49,166 nt of DNA from Nitrospirales bacterium (GCA_029261255.1 JAJDBQ010000007.1:1-49166), one strand, 5' to 3'. Shown: positions 1 through 10,295, counted from the stretch's first letter. Numbers and translations: made by a program. Notes: generated by a model from the sequence alone, not told the origin.

Positions 1-1178
1 ATCAAATCAATGGCTTTGTCCGGCAAAAACCGATCTCCAATATAGCGATGTGATAAACGCGCAGCCGCCACGAGCGCCGAATCTTTAATACGCACCCCAT
101 GATGCACCTCATATCGCTCCCTCAGACCACGTAAAATCGAAATCGTATCTTCAACCGAAGGCTGATCAACGACAACCGGTTGAAACCGCCGCTCAAGAGC
201 CGCATCTTTTTCGATATGCTTGCGATATTCATCTAACGTCGACGCACCGATTAAATGCAAGTCTCCTCTAGCCAACATAGGCTTCAATAAATTGGCCGCG
301 TCCATCGCGCCTTCCGCAGCACCAGCCCCGACTACGGTGTGCAATTCATCAATAAACAACAAAATCTGGCCTTGCGACGATTGTACTTCTTTCAATACAG
401 CCTTTAAGCGTTCTTCAAATTCTCCACGAAATTTCGCTCCGGCGATCAACGCACCCATATCTAGGACAACGAGCCGCTTTTGCTTCAGGCCTTCAGGCAC
501 ATCACCTTTGATAATACGTTGAGCCAATCCTTCGACAATGGCCGTTTTCCCCACACCTGGTTCGCCAATAAGCACGGGATTATTCTTGGTCCGCCGCGAT
601 AAGATTTGCACGACCCGACGAATTTCTTCGTCTCGACCGATAACTGGATCCAATTTTCCCTGACTGGCCGCCCGCGTCAGATCTCGGCCATATTTTTCTA
701 ATGATTGATATGTTCCCTCAGGGTCTTGGCTCGTCACTCGCTGATTACCACGAACCTCCTGGAGGCCAGCTAGCAATTTATCCCGTTTTAATCCCAAAGA
801 TTGAAAGATGCCACCCTCCTCGACCATCGCTAATAAGACATGTTCAACGCTCAGATACTCGTCTCGAAGCTCTTTCATCTCGCTTTCAGCGTGATTCATC
901 ACTTTTCCTAAGCGAGGCGTGATATGCACTTGTCCCGGCGCTGAACCGCTCACCTGCACTTGCGCAATTTTTTGGAGGACCTGCTCGGCGGCTTGACTCA
1001 CAGACTTAGGCGACACACCTGCTTGCTCAAGAATCGGAATAGTCGAACCATCCGCCTGCTCTATTAGCGCGAGGAGCAGGTGCTCAACGTCAATACCTTG
1101 ATGGTTTCGACGCATCGCCATCCCCGACCCCACTTGCAACGCTTCCTGTAACTTTAGTGTCATGTCATTGGGATTCAT
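1..1178 (-). CDS. clpB: ATP-dependent chaperone ClpB, N-terminal part (runs off the window edge)
   Basis: This is the first ~392 residues of the ClpB disaggregase, which works with DnaK to pull proteins out of aggregates in the cytoplasm. The N-terminal substrate-binding domain spans about residues 1-150. It is followed by the start of AAA+ module 1, with a Walker A motif (GEPGVGKTA, about residue 203) and a Walker B motif (LLFIDELH, about residue 274). The AAA small domain reaches the conserved DKAID stretch at the window edge. I chose the ATG at 1176-1178 because GGGGGAG lies about 8 bases upstream; a second in-frame ATG five codons in is possible. The C-terminal half, with the M-domain and second AAA+, is outside the window, so ClpB rather than ClpA/ClpC rests on overall resemblance. 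No heat-shock operator was recognised upstream. Confidence 0.93.
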   Translation of the reverse strand, partial: MNPNDMTLKLQEALQVGSGMAMRRNHQGIDVEHLLLALIEQADGSTIPILEQAGVSPKSVSQAAEQVLQKIAQVQVSGSAPGQVHITPRLGKVMNHAESEMKELRDEYLSVEHVLLAMVEEGGIFQSLGLKRDKLLAGLQEVRGNQRVTSQDPEGTYQSLEKYGRDLTRAASQGKLDPVIGRDEEIRRVVQILSRRTKNNPVLIGEPGVGKTAIVEGLAQRIIKGDVPEGLKQKRLVVLDMGALIAGAKFRGEFEERLKAVLKEVQSSQGQILLFIDELHTVVGAGAAEGAMDAANLLKPMLARGDLHLIGASTLDEYRKHIEKDAALERRFQPVVVDQPSVEDTISILRGLRERYEVHHGVRIKDSALVAAARLSHRYIGDRFLPDKAIDL

Positions 1179-1455
1179 CAGGCTTTCTCCCCCATCAATA
1201 GACTCAATATTCGTCCCTATCCTCTACCAAAAAGATAGTCATCTTTTGTTCCGATTCAACCCCTCAAAGAATTTTCCCCATCGAACATCGGAACGCAGCC
1301 AAGTACGATGTCCAATCATACGCTGGATCATGCTTACAGAGGGAGTAGAGAGAGTCGTAGTTAGCACAAATAGACAACACAAAAACTGCCATTAACACTG
1401 TGGAAGAGGGTTCGTTTAGATTACAGGAAAACTGACGTTGACTATGTAGCGGTCT

Positions 1456-3111
1456 TCATTGATCGGTCTCTACATTACTCAAGATTTGCTGATAATAGTG
1501 GTGAACATTCTCGCTGTGCTGACGATAGTCAGCTAGCAAACTTTCAGCAGTTTGATCGATGGTTTCCCCTCTCGGGTATCCCATTCTTATTGCACATTTG
1601 GCAAGCTCTTCTGCTTTCGAAGGAAGAAGATGCGTCTGCAGTTCATGCACCATTTGAATTTTATTTTCGAGATTTCGTAAAAAGATATAGGATGACTTAA
1701 GTTCCTTCATCACTCCAAGTTTCAATTTTCCAACTCGCACCAATCTCACTAAGCTTTTCAAAGTTTGACGATCACGGATACTAGGATATCGGTATCCCCA
1801 TCGAAGCTGAAGACCTTGGACGATAAATTCAATTTCACGTATACCGCCAATCCCGAGCTTCACATTGCGTTCGAGTTCCCCTCGACGTGTCATTTTAGAA
1901 ACCATTTGTTGTCGCAGCACATGAATCGCCGGAAACACATGAGGCGCTATTTCTCTAGTTCCATAGACAAACTTCCCTAACTTTCGGATGAACGATCGTC
2001 CAATCTGAAGATCGCCTGCAATGGGTTTGGCTTTTAAAAACGCCAAACGTTCCCATGTCCGACCGCGTGTTTGGTAATAGTGATTGGCATCTTCTACGGA
2101 ACAAGCCAAGGGCCCGACTTCGCCTTCTGGACGCAGCCGCATATCGACACGAAACAAAGCCCCTTCAGCCGTTGAAGCAGACAGGACATTGGTAAGTTCC
2201 CTTGCCAACGCATGGAAATATTCAGACCCTGCGATTGCCTTTTGCCCCTTTCCGCTGCTTGGCATGCTCTCTGGTGCTTGGTACACGTAGATTAAATCCA
2301 CATCCGAGCTATAATTTAACTCCCAGCCGCCCAGCTTTCCCATCGCCAACACAGATAACCCGATTCTGTTCTTCCCCTTGCCAGAGCCTGTGGCACTCCA
2401 ATCTCCATGCTGGCTTTTAAGTTTCTGATCGACCAATTCATATGCTGCCTGAATGACCACTGCCGCCAAATCTGACAGCACCGTGTATGTTTCAACTGGC
2501 TGGGCAATGGCAAGAAGATCACGAATCCCTAAGCGAAGCATTTCCCGTCGTTTACACCGTCGCAACGCTTCACATTTGGCCTCAAAGCTTTTCACACCTT
2601 TCTGCGTATTCTCTACTATTCCCAAAAGTGTGGACCGAGTTTGCCGCCGCACGAGCACTCGATCATCTTCGATCCAATAAACCAACAAGGGGTCTCGAAA
2701 CAGCGTCTGGGCCATCGACGGACTGTTACCAAAGACCGTACCGAGGACCTCGATAATATGCGGAGCTTTTGCCAAATATTGATAGAGCTGAAGACGGTGA
2801 ATACCCGAGTCGGCATACCGCTCCCATTCATTGAGACCCTGATCGGGGTCGGCAGTGTGCATCAGGCTTCCAAGGAGGGCAGGAAGAATCATCGCTAAAG
2901 CTTTACGCGTCGCTGGTTCCCCAGCCATCGCCTGTAGATTACGGTCAGCTTGTTGCCAATCTTGAAGCCCATAGGCTTGCAGGATACGAGTTACTTCTTT
3001 TGTGGCAAGATCCGATGCGAGCAGAAGGAGCGTGGGATCGGGCAGATGAGAACGGTTCCCCGTTTTCCTGAATGTCCCTCTTTTTTGGGTGTGTGTTGAA
3101 GAAGATTTCAT
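1456..3111 (-). CDS. GlnE-like deadenylylase (adenylyl-removing) half as a separate protein
   Basis: This 551-residue protein matches only the N-terminal half of the bifunctional GlnE enzyme, which is normally about 950 residues and removes or adds AMP on glutamine synthetase. Seen: a helical lead-in (residues 20-200), the nucleotidyltransferase core with SSDVDLIY at 268-275 (acidic pair D270 and D272), RVDMRLRPEG at 321-330 and GIGGIREIEFIVQ at 420-432. ELNYSSD and GGIREIEFIVQ are the forms found in the GlnE adenylyl-removing domain rather than the adenylylating one. The protein stops after the helical domain, with no second transferase module. That module is encoded divergently next door (3181-5439). 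The start lacks a good Shine-Dalgarno, and a TATAAT lies only about 12 bases upstream, so the mRNA may be nearly leaderless. Function is inferred from the family; activity is untested. Confidence 0.82.
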   Translation of the reverse strand: MKSSSTHTQKRGTFRKTGNRSHLPDPTLLLLASDLATKEVTRILQAYGLQDWQQADRNLQAMAGEPATRKALAMILPALLGSLMHTADPDQGLNEWERYADSGIHRLQLYQYLAKAPHIIEVLGTVFGNSPSMAQTLFRDPLLVYWIEDDRVLVRRQTRSTLLGIVENTQKGVKSFEAKCEALRRCKRREMLRLGIRDLLAIAQPVETYTVLSDLAAVVIQAAYELVDQKLKSQHGDWSATGSGKGKNRIGLSVLAMGKLGGWELNYSSDVDLIYVYQAPESMPSSGKGQKAIAGSEYFHALARELTNVLSASTAEGALFRVDMRLRPEGEVGPLACSVEDANHYYQTRGRTWERLAFLKAKPIAGDLQIGRSFIRKLGKFVYGTREIAPHVFPAIHVLRQQMVSKMTRRGELERNVKLGIGGIREIEFIVQGLQLRWGYRYPSIRDRQTLKSLVRLVRVGKLKLGVMKELKSSYIFLRNLENKIQMVHELQTHLLPSKAEELAKCAIRMGYPRGETIDQTAESLLADYRQHSENVHHYYQQILSNVETDQ

Positions 3112-3180
3112 GCAGTCTTGAAATTATACGAGACCGTACACCACCTTACAACGACATAATTTTTCAGTATACTCCAAGAT
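3112..3180. promoter_or_regulatory. Divergent, overlapping promoters between the two GlnE-half genes
   Basis: The 69-bp gap holds promoter-like motifs in both directions. On the minus strand, TATAAT (plus coordinates 3123-3128) is preceded at 17 bp by TTGTAA (3146-3151). On the plus strand, TATACT (3168-3173) is preceded at 17 bp by CTTACA (3145-3150). The two -35 boxes occupy the same bases, so polymerase could probably not bind both at once. Each -10 lies under 15 bases from its start codon, implying very short leaders. This is motif matching by eye, not a mapped promoter. Confidence 0.45.
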
Positions 3181-5439
3181 ATGACTTCTTCTGCCTTGTT
3201 CGAACAGATTCAAGCAGGTTCGACACATCTCCCTGAAAAATTGCTTCAAGACTTCTTCTCACAGATGGATTCTGACTATTTTGAACAATTTCCTCTTGAA
3301 ACCATTCTTGGGCATCTCGAGCTGACAGCCAAGCTGACGTTCGAATCTCCCTGTTCTGTCACGATCCACACTCTCCCCTCTCGACAGTATGAGATACATT
3401 TGGTGGCGTATGATTATTTCTCTGAATTTGCCACATTCTGCGGTCTGTTGGCCTCATTTGGGCTCGATATTCGAGAGGCCGCGATATTCACTTCTCGTGA
3501 AATCGTTTCTGGCTCCAAACCGAAAATAATCACTGGCAAAAAACTGAATCCATGGAAAGGCGTTCCGCTTAAGCGTCTCACAGGAGGTTTGTCGCGAAAA
3601 ATTGTGGTGGATGTGTTTCGAGTTCAAGCTCAGAAAAACTTTTCATTCGACTCATCAGCCCAACAAGCCTTTCAACAGCATCTCACATCACTGCTTCGAT
3701 TGCTGCAAAAAAATCACGTGCGCCAGGCCCGACGAGAGGTGAATCGACGGCTCATTGAACATCTTGGCGCAACGACCAAAACAACCGGAGAGATGCTCCA
3801 CCCCGTTCATATTACGTTTTCTAATCCCACATCTTCTCCAGATACGGTGTTAGATATTCGATCAACTGACACGCCAGCCTTTCTCTATGCCTTTGCCAAT
3901 GCGCTGGCTATGCGAGGCATTTACTTAGTCAAAGCTAAGATTGAAGTCAAAGACGATCAAGTGTTGAATCGGCTCTATGTCCGTGGGCGTCACGGGCGAA
4001 AAATCCAAAGCCAAACTGAACAGCAAGAGTTACGCACAGCAGCCGCACTCCTGAAAGAGTTTACGTACTATCTCAGTTGGGCGCCTGACCCTGGGAAAGC
4101 CCTTGATCATTTCGATCAATTTTTGGATCAACTGTTCGAGCAACCTCAGAAAGCGTCTGCCCTGAGCACCCTAGGACAAGCGTCCACATTGGAGCATCTC
4201 GCACAATTATTTGGAAGTAGCGACTATCTCTGGGAAGATTTGCTTCGGCGACAACATGACAATCTGTTGCCCATGATGCGTCAGTATCAAAAGGGTCCCC
4301 TCGTTCGCTCCAAAGCCCTTCTCAGTAAAACCATTGCTACACGGTTGAAAGAGGCCAAGACGATTCCTCAGAAAAAGCAGCAACTGAACCAATTTAAGGA
4401 TGAAGAACTCTTCAGAATTGACATGCGTCATCTGTTGGAAACCAGCTCTCTTCCCGATTTTTCCCACGCTCTCACAAATTTAGCTGATGTGATTGTCGAT
4501 CAAGCCCTCGAGCAATCATATATGGCGATACGACCAAAATCCTCAAAAACGCCAACACCTTCGATGGCTATTTTTGGATTAGGAAAATTAGGTGGAGGCG
4601 AATTGGGTTATGCGTCGGATATTGAGATTCTTTTTGTCTATGCCAATCCACAACCAACGAAATCACATCAAACATCCAAGATCACCACTGATTTCTATGA
4701 ACGATGGGCACAAGAATTTCTTCAATGGATCGAAGCAAAACAAGAAGGCATTTTTCATATCGACACCCGACTCCGTCCCAATGGTGACAAAGGCACATTG
4801 ACAAATTCTTTGGAAGAAATTGAGCAGTATTATCACATTCCAGGAAAGGCAGCCCCGTTTGAAAGACAGGCTTTCATTAAGCTTCGTTTTATTGCGGGGG
4901 ATCGTGCGTTAAGCAAAGCCGTTGAGGTCCATCGCAATCGATTTGTCTATGGAATGGACACTTGGGATTTGCCAACTGCGCTGCATCTTCGACAGCGACA
5001 ATTGACTGAGTTAATCCAGCCAGGTACGACCCATGTGAAATACGGCCAGGGAGGGTTGCTGGATGTGGAATACATGGTGCAATACCTTCAGCTCATTCAT
5101 GGACATGAATACCCATCGCTTCGAACACCCAATACTCTAGAAGCCATCGAAGAATTGTGCCATGCCTCTGTCCTCTCCCTATCAGAAAGGCAAGCCTTGC
5201 ACGATGATTATCTCTTTCTACGCCAATTGATCGATGCGCTACGCATCGTGCGAGGCAATGCCAAGGACTTGGTTCTACCGCCATCAGGATCAGACGAAAT
5301 GGTGTTTCTCGCTCGAAGATTAGGAATGGGGTCCACAGATTGGCAGAAAAGCGCTCAAGCCTTTGAGCAAACCACCCATGCACGAATGGCAAAAATTCAT
5401 GAACGTTTTCTGAAGCGTTTTTCAAAAAAGAAAGCCTGA
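3181..5439 (+). CDS. GlnE-like adenylylating half fused to two N-terminal GlnD-type ACT domains
   Basis: This 752-residue protein has an unusual order. Residues ~68-148 and ~221-275 look like the two ACT domains at the end of GlnD, which bind glutamine: VVDVFRV closes the first, and VLDIRSTDTPAFLYAFANAL opens the second. A helical linker follows. Residues ~330-740 match the C-terminal, adenylylating half of GlnE: GLGKLGGGELGYASDIE at 466-482, IDTRLRPNGDKG at 527-538 and GQGGLLDVEYMVQYLQL at 622-638. The usual D-x-D metal pair is D480-x-E482 here. No GlnD HD or uridylyltransferase domain is present. The partner deadenylylase half is divergent, and glnA is convergent downstream with its target tyrosine intact. 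I infer a split adenylylation system with a built-in glutamine sensor. An inactive, purely regulatory transferase is the alternative. Confidence 0.8.
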   Translation: MTSSALFEQIQAGSTHLPEKLLQDFFSQMDSDYFEQFPLETILGHLELTAKLTFESPCSVTIHTLPSRQYEIHLVAYDYFSEFATFCGLLASFGLDIREAAIFTSREIVSGSKPKIITGKKLNPWKGVPLKRLTGGLSRKIVVDVFRVQAQKNFSFDSSAQQAFQQHLTSLLRLLQKNHVRQARREVNRRLIEHLGATTKTTGEMLHPVHITFSNPTSSPDTVLDIRSTDTPAFLYAFANALAMRGIYLVKAKIEVKDDQVLNRLYVRGRHGRKIQSQTEQQELRTAAALLKEFTYYLSWAPDPGKALDHFDQFLDQLFEQPQKASALSTLGQASTLEHLAQLFGSSDYLWEDLLRRQHDNLLPMMRQYQKGPLVRSKALLSKTIATRLKEAKTIPQKKQQLNQFKDEELFRIDMRHLLETSSLPDFSHALTNLADVIVDQALEQSYMAIRPKSSKTPTPSMAIFGLGKLGGGELGYASDIEILFVYANPQPTKSHQTSKITTDFYERWAQEFLQWIEAKQEGIFHIDTRLRPNGDKGTLTNSLEEIEQYYHIPGKAAPFERQAFIKLRFIAGDRALSKAVEVHRNRFVYGMDTWDLPTALHLRQRQLTELIQPGTTHVKYGQGGLLDVEYMVQYLQLIHGHEYPSLRTPNTLEAIEELCHASVLSLSERQALHDDYLFLRQLIDALRIVRGNAKDLVLPPSGSDEMVFLARRLGMGSTDWQKSAQAFEQTTHARMAKIHERFLKRFSKKKA

Positions 5440-5465
5440 GCCAATTTCCATTGGCTCAGGCTTTT
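5431..5465. terminator. Bidirectional intrinsic terminator between the ACT-GlnE gene and glnA
   Basis: A perfect 13-bp stem (AAGCCTGAGCCAA at 5432-5444 with its complement at 5451-5463) closes a 6-base loop. It has T-rich flanks on both strands, so it can stop both convergent genes. The stop codon of the upstream gene (TGA, 5437-5439) lies inside the stem. Confidence 0.85.
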
Positions 5466-5516
5466 CATAGTGTTCGAGGGAGAATGTTCAGTCCACCCCA
5501 GATAACCTAGTTGTAT

Positions 5517-6926
5517 CTACACATCGTAATACATGAAAAATTCATGCGGATGGGGTCTGAGTCGCATCGGATCTACTTCGTTATCTCGTTTATAGGAAAT
5601 CCAGGCCTCGACTAAATCTTCTGTAAAGACTCCGCCTTTCAGAAGGAATTCATAGTCATTGGCCAGGTTGTCTAACGCTTCCTCTAAGCTCGACGGCAAT
5701 GTTTGAATATTACCTAATTCTTCAGGTTCCAAATCATACAGGTTTTTGTCCATCGCTTCGCCTGGATCGATTTTATTTTGGATGCCATCCAATCCCGCCA
5801 TCAACATGGCGCTGAAAGCCAGATACATATTGCACGACGGATCGGGGAATCGTACTTCAATTCGTTTCGCTTTCGGGCTGGGTGAATACATGGGAATCCG
5901 AATGCCTGCCGATCGATTACGGCTAGAATAGGCAAGCATCACGGGAGCTTCGAATCCTGGCACGAGTCGCTTATACGAATTCGTTGTGGGATTAGTCAAC
6001 GCCGCCAAGGCTGGCCCATGCTTTAATATCCCGCCAATGTAATAGAGGCACTGCTGTGAGACACCAGCGTAATCTTTGCCTGCAAAGTTGGGCTTCCCAC
6101 CTTTCCAAATACTTTGATGCGTATGCATGCCCGTGCCGTTGTCGCCAAATACTGGTTTCGGCATAAATGTGGCGGTTTTCCCATGACGTCGAGCCACATT
6201 ACGAACGATGTATTTATACATCATCATTTGATCAGCCATTTTCACCAACGTATCGAAACGAAGATCGATTTCGGCTTGTCCCCCCGTGGCGACTTCATGA
6301 TGATGCTTTTCAACATGAATTCCCACTTTTTCCATTTCGCGGCACATTTCAGATCGAATATCTTGTTGCGAATCGACCGGGGCTACGGGAAAGTACCCTT
6401 CCTTATGCCGAGGACGGGAACCGAGGTTTTCCCCATCTTTTCCTGAATTCCAAATGCCTTCTTCCGAATCCACAAAGTAATACCCAGAGTGACCATTTTG
6501 ATCAAAGCTCACATGATCAAAAATGAAAAATTCAGCCTCTGGACCCCAGTAGGAGACATCACCGATTTTGGTACTCTTCAGATATTGCTCAGCTCGCATC
6601 GCGACACCACGAGGATCGCGTTCATAGATGGTGCGAGTAATGGGATCTTGAACATTCCCGATCATGCTCATGGTGGGGATTTCCGTAAATGGATCCATCC
6701 GACAAGTATTGGGATCTGGCACGAGCAACATATCGCTATTTTCAATGGCCTTCCATCCACGAATGGATGATCCATCGAACCCGGAGCCTTCTTTAAATAA
6801 ATCCAAGGATAATTCTGAGGTAGGAATTGAAAAATGCTGCCATGTTCCAACCAAGTCGATAAATTTAAGATCGACCATTTCAACTTTATGCTTCTTGGCA
6901 AAATCCAACACTTCTTTCGGGGTCAT
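5517..6926 (-). CDS. glnA: Glutamine synthetase, type I (GSI-beta)
   Basis: Makes glutamine from glutamate, ammonia and ATP as a cytoplasmic dodecamer. At 469 residues it has the normal GSI length. Seen: the [12 protein letters not shown] segment near residue 50, the [10 protein letters not shown] metal/ATP region, NRSAGIRIP, and a complete adenylylation loop NLYDLEPEE with Tyr397 (codon 5736-5738). The intact tyrosine means the enzyme can be controlled by GlnE-type adenylylation, which matters because a split GlnE is encoded opposite. The start is supported by AAGGAGG about 7 bases upstream. It follows amtB by 83 bp on the same strand, consistent with a glnK-amtB-glnA transcription unit. No glutamine riboswitch or sigma-54 site was recognised in the leader. 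Confidence 0.97.
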   Translation of the reverse strand: MTPKEVLDFAKKHKVEMVDLKFIDLVGTWQHFSIPTSELSLDLFKEGSGFDGSSIRGWKAIENSDMLLVPDPNTCRMDPFTEIPTMSMIGNVQDPITRTIYERDPRGVAMRAEQYLKSTKIGDVSYWGPEAEFFIFDHVSFDQNGHSGYYFVDSEEGIWNSGKDGENLGSRPRHKEGYFPVAPVDSQQDIRSEMCREMEKVGIHVEKHHHEVATGGQAEIDLRFDTLVKMADQMMMYKYIVRNVARRHGKTATFMPKPVFGDNGTGMHTHQSIWKGGKPNFAGKDYAGVSQQCLYYIGGILKHGPALAALTNPTTNSYKRLVPGFEAPVMLAYSSRNRSAGIRIPMYSPSPKAKRIEVRFPDPSCNMYLAFSAMLMAGLDGIQNKIDPGEAMDKNLYDLEPEELGNIQTLPSSLEEALDNLANDYEFLLKGGVFTEDLVEAWISYKRDNEVDPMRLRPHPHEFFMYYDV

Positions 6927-7009
6927 TCACTTACCTCCTTCTTAAGTCATTCGTGTATAAAAACTAAACCTTTATTCACTACGCTTTGATTCGCCAGCCT
7001 CAAATTTCT

Positions 7010-8317
7010 TTAAGAATAAGCTCTCTCACTATGTTGGCTAAGATCCAAGCCCATTTCTTCATCTTGAGGGGAGACTCGAAGCCCAATGGTGAGATCGATC
7101 ACCTTCAGGATAATATAGGTCCCCACCACGGAAAACGCTAAGGTTACCAAAGCCAGGAAGACTTGTATACCGAACAATTCTGCATTGCCAAAAAACAAGC
7201 CTGTCGCACCAATCGACGCAAAGAGACCCGTCCCCAAGATACCCATAAAACCGCCAACACCATGAATGCCGACCACATCCAATGAGTCGTCATACCCTAA
7301 TTTCATTTTCCACACGACGGCGGCATAGCACAACATCCCGGCAACGAAGCCAAAAATCATGGCTGACATAGGACCCACAAACCCTGCGGCAGGAGTAATC
7401 GTCGCTAAGCCGGCAATAATTCCACTGGCAATCCCTAACACGGTTGGTTTACCTCTGTGCACCCATTCCGCCACCATCCAACTTATTCCACCTGCGGCGG
7501 CGGCAATATGCGTGGCAACGAAGGCCACGCCGGCGCCCCCATTGGCTCCCAATGCGCTACCCCCATTAAAGCCAAACCATCCAAACCACAGTAGTCCAGT
7601 TCCCAATACCGTCATGGGTAAATTATGAGGGGGCATCGGCTCTTTTCCGAACCCTTTGCGTGGACCTAACATCATCGCACACACCAAGGCCCCAAACCCT
7701 GAACTGATATGAATGACTGCTCCTCCAGCCCAGTCTAGCACTCCCATTTGTGATAACCACCCGCCACCCCATACCCAATGGGCCAAGGGCGAATAAATAC
7801 AGAGTGACCAGACGACAGAAAAAACAAGTAACGCTGTAAAATTCATCCGTTCGGCCACCGCACCCGTGATAAGGGCAACGGTAATCGCGGCAAACATCAG
7901 TTGGAAGATCATAAAGACTTGATGCGGAATCGTTGACGCATAATCTGGGCTTGGCTCCATACCAACACCCTGCAATCCCATCCACGCCAAGCTCCCTATC
8001 ACTCCACCAACATCAGGACCAAAGGCCAAACTATATCCACAGACCACCCACACCAACGTGATCAAACATAAGATGACTGCCGTATGCATGATAGTCCCGA
8101 GCACATTTTTACTCCGGACTAAGCCACCGTAGAATAAAGCCAATCCCGGAAGCATCATACAGAGCACCAACGCGGAGGACACCAACATCCAAGCCGTGTC
8201 GCCCGTATCAATAGTTGGCACACGGCCTTCCTCGGCCAATACCAAGGACCAATCTCCCATACTAATGACCATGCCAAACACCAGGCTGACCTGTATGAAT
8301 ATTTTGAATATCATCAT
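7010..8317 (-). CDS. amtB: Ammonium transporter AmtB (copy 1, PII-linked)
   Basis: An inner-membrane ammonium channel of 435 residues with a cleavable N-terminal signal (cleavage likely after VLA, residue 28) and 11 predicted membrane segments. Both pore histidines are visible: H203 in AGGAVIHISSG and H352 in VVGIHGVGG. The Phe-gate region GYSLAFGPDVGG is also present. GAAGGAG precedes the ATG. The gene lies 50 bp downstream of the PII gene and 83 bp upstream of glnA on the same strand, the classical glnK-amtB pairing in which PII plugs the channel when nitrogen is plentiful. The C-terminal tail (DEEMGLDLSQHSERAY) is nearly the same as in copy 2, so the two are probably paralogues. Confidence 0.96.
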   Translation of the reverse strand: MMIFKIFIQVSLVFGMVISMGDWSLVLAEEGRVPTIDTGDTAWMLVSSALVLCMMLPGLALFYGGLVRSKNVLGTIMHTAVILCLITLVWVVCGYSLAFGPDVGGVIGSLAWMGLQGVGMEPSPDYASTIPHQVFMIFQLMFAAITVALITGAVAERMNFTALLVFSVVWSLCIYSPLAHWVWGGGWLSQMGVLDWAGGAVIHISSGFGALVCAMMLGPRKGFGKEPMPPHNLPMTVLGTGLLWFGWFGFNGGSALGANGGAGVAFVATHIAAAAGGISWMVAEWVHRGKPTVLGIASGIIAGLATITPAAGFVGPMSAMIFGFVAGMLCYAAVVWKMKLGYDDSLDVVGIHGVGGFMGILGTGLFASIGATGLFFGNAELFGIQVFLALVTLAFSVVGTYIILKVIDLTIGLRVSPQDEEMGLDLSQHSERAYS

Positions 8318-8367
8318 TATCTCTCCTTCAACCCATCACATGAAATAGATTAAATAATGAAGCCGAC

Positions 8368-8727
<360 letters not shown>

Positions 8728-8868
8728 TTAAGAAACTGTGAGCCTCAACGTGGATGTATCATGATCAAAAATTTACCGAATACCCTTGAGAATTCTTATT
8801 GGGGCTGTTGAATATTTCATTTCTCTGGTACATAAATTCTCCTGGCTAGACTCTCGTAATGAACTGGA

Positions 8869-8990
8869 GGGAATGTTCAAAAAAGTTGGTCCAGCAAGGC
8901 CGCAGCCCTTTTGACGCGCGGAGCGTACTTCCAGTACGTGAGCACGATAAAATGGCGAGAACGACGCTGGCGGCTTTTTTCAACATTCCC
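8869..8990. repeat. Long palindromic repeat between amtB copy 2 and glnK
   Basis: A 122-bp element bounded by inverted ends: GGGAATGTTCAAAAAAG at the left, and the same sequence with one change, inverted, at the right. Inside are an AAGGCCGCAG block, a small GTAC-TTCCA-GTAC hairpin followed by GAGCACG, and GACGCTGGCGG. It starts three bases beyond the amtB stop codon. Its block order parallels the two elements at 15491 and 39132. It may also terminate transcription. Confidence 0.75.
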
Positions 8991-8993
8991 TTA

Positions 8994-10295
8994 TCAGCCG
9001 TAGGCTCGTTCACTATGTTGCGTAAGATCGAGCCCAAGCACTTCATCTTCCTTGCTCACCCGCAAGCCCACAACACCATCAACAATTTTCAAAATAACGA
9101 ATGTGCCCAATCCTACAAAAACCCACGTCACCCCTACACCAAGCGCTTGAATGAGCACTTGGCCTGGATTGCCGAAAAACAGCCCTGTGCCTCCGCCCAC
9201 ACTTGCGAATAACCCGGTAGCTAGAGCGCCCCAAGTTCCACCGATACCATGTATGCCCAGAACGTCTAAGGCGTCGTCATAGCCCATCTTATTTTTCAAA
9301 AAAACTCCCAAATAACACACAACACCACCGCCTAGGCCAATCAGCACAGCCGAAACGGGACCAACAAAACCAGCTGCTGGCGTAATGGCGACTAAACCAG
9401 CCACGGCTCCACTTGCAGCGCCCAATATCGTCGGCGTTCCTCGATACGCCCACTCCACAGCCAACCAGGCCAAGGCACCAGCTGCTGCTGCGACTTGTGT
9501 GGCCACGAACGCACTCGCCGCAATTCCGTCAGCTGCCAGAGCACTCCCAGCATTAAACCCAAACCATCCGACCCAGAGGAGTCCAGCGCCTATGACTGTG
9601 AATGGAAGATTATGAGGGCTCATATTATCCGACCCATATCCACGACGTTTGCCTAACACCAGCGCACAGACAAGCGCGGCGACACCTGAACTGATGTGCA
9701 CAACCGTCCCACCTGCAAAGTCTAGTTCACCGAGTCCACCGAGCCAGCCTCCACCCCAGACCCAATGGGCTAACGGAGCATAAATACATGTCACCCATAA
9801 AACAGCAAACAGGACAAATGCAGAAAATTTCATCCGTTCCGCAATGGCCCCGCTAATCAAAGCCACAGTAATGCCGGCAAACATAAGCTGAAACACCATG
9901 AATGCCGAATGCGGGATGGTTGAACCCTCTGTAGGCTCTGGCCCCACCCCGGCTAATCCCGCAAAATCTAGGTTTCCAATCAGTCCGCCCACATCTGGAC
10001 CAAACGCTAAGCTATAGCCCCAAAATACCCATACCACACTCACGAGACAAATCGAGATAAAGCTATGCATCATCGTACTCAACACATTTTTACTACGAAC
10101 CATGCCTCCATAAAACAAGGCCAGGCCGGGGACAATCATTGCCAAGACAAGCACTGATGAGGTTAAGACCCAGCTCGTATCTCCTGCATTCAGAGTTGGT
10201 ATTTCTTGAGCAAAAACAGAACTCGTTGAAATTGCTGATAAAATCATGAACATTAAAAAAGATACAACTATCTTGTCTTGTTTATCATTGAACAT
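8994..10295 (-). CDS. amtB: Ammonium transporter AmtB (copy 2)
   Basis: A second ammonium channel of 433 residues with an N-terminal signal peptide (cleavage near VFA, residue 29) and the full set of transmembrane helices. Pore histidines are H200 (AGGTVVHISSG) and H349 (VLGIHGIGG). GGGGGAT lies upstream of the ATG. It lies 27 bp downstream of a beta-barrel porin gene on the same strand, suggesting a porin-amtB transcription unit separate from the glnK-amtB-glnA unit. A palindromic repeat separates it from glnK. Close resemblance to copy 1, including the C-terminal tail, suggests duplication. Confidence 0.95.
   Translation of the reverse strand: MFNDKQDKIVVSFLMFMILSAISTSSVFAQEIPTLNAGDTSWVLTSSVLVLAMIVPGLALFYGGMVRSKNVLSTMMHSFISICLVSVVWVFWGYSLAFGPDVGGLIGNLDFAGLAGVGPEPTEGSTIPHSAFMVFQLMFAGITVALISGAIAERMKFSAFVLFAVLWVTCIYAPLAHWVWGGGWLGGLGELDFAGGTVVHISSGVAALVCALVLGKRRGYGSDNMSPHNLPFTVIGAGLLWVGWFGFNAGSALAADGIAASAFVATQVAAAAGALAWLAVEWAYRGTPTILGAASGAVAGLVAITPAAGFVGPVSAVLIGLGGGVVCYLGVFLKNKMGYDDALDVLGIHGIGGTWGALATGLFASVGGGTGLFFGNPGQVLIQALGVGVTWVFVGLGTFVILKIVDGVVGLRVSKEDEVLGLDLTQHSERAYG

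Noticed and set aside
6927-7009. Glutamine riboswitch or other structured leader before glnA
   Set aside because: The 83-bp gap shows only a ribosome-binding site and no recognisable conserved motif.
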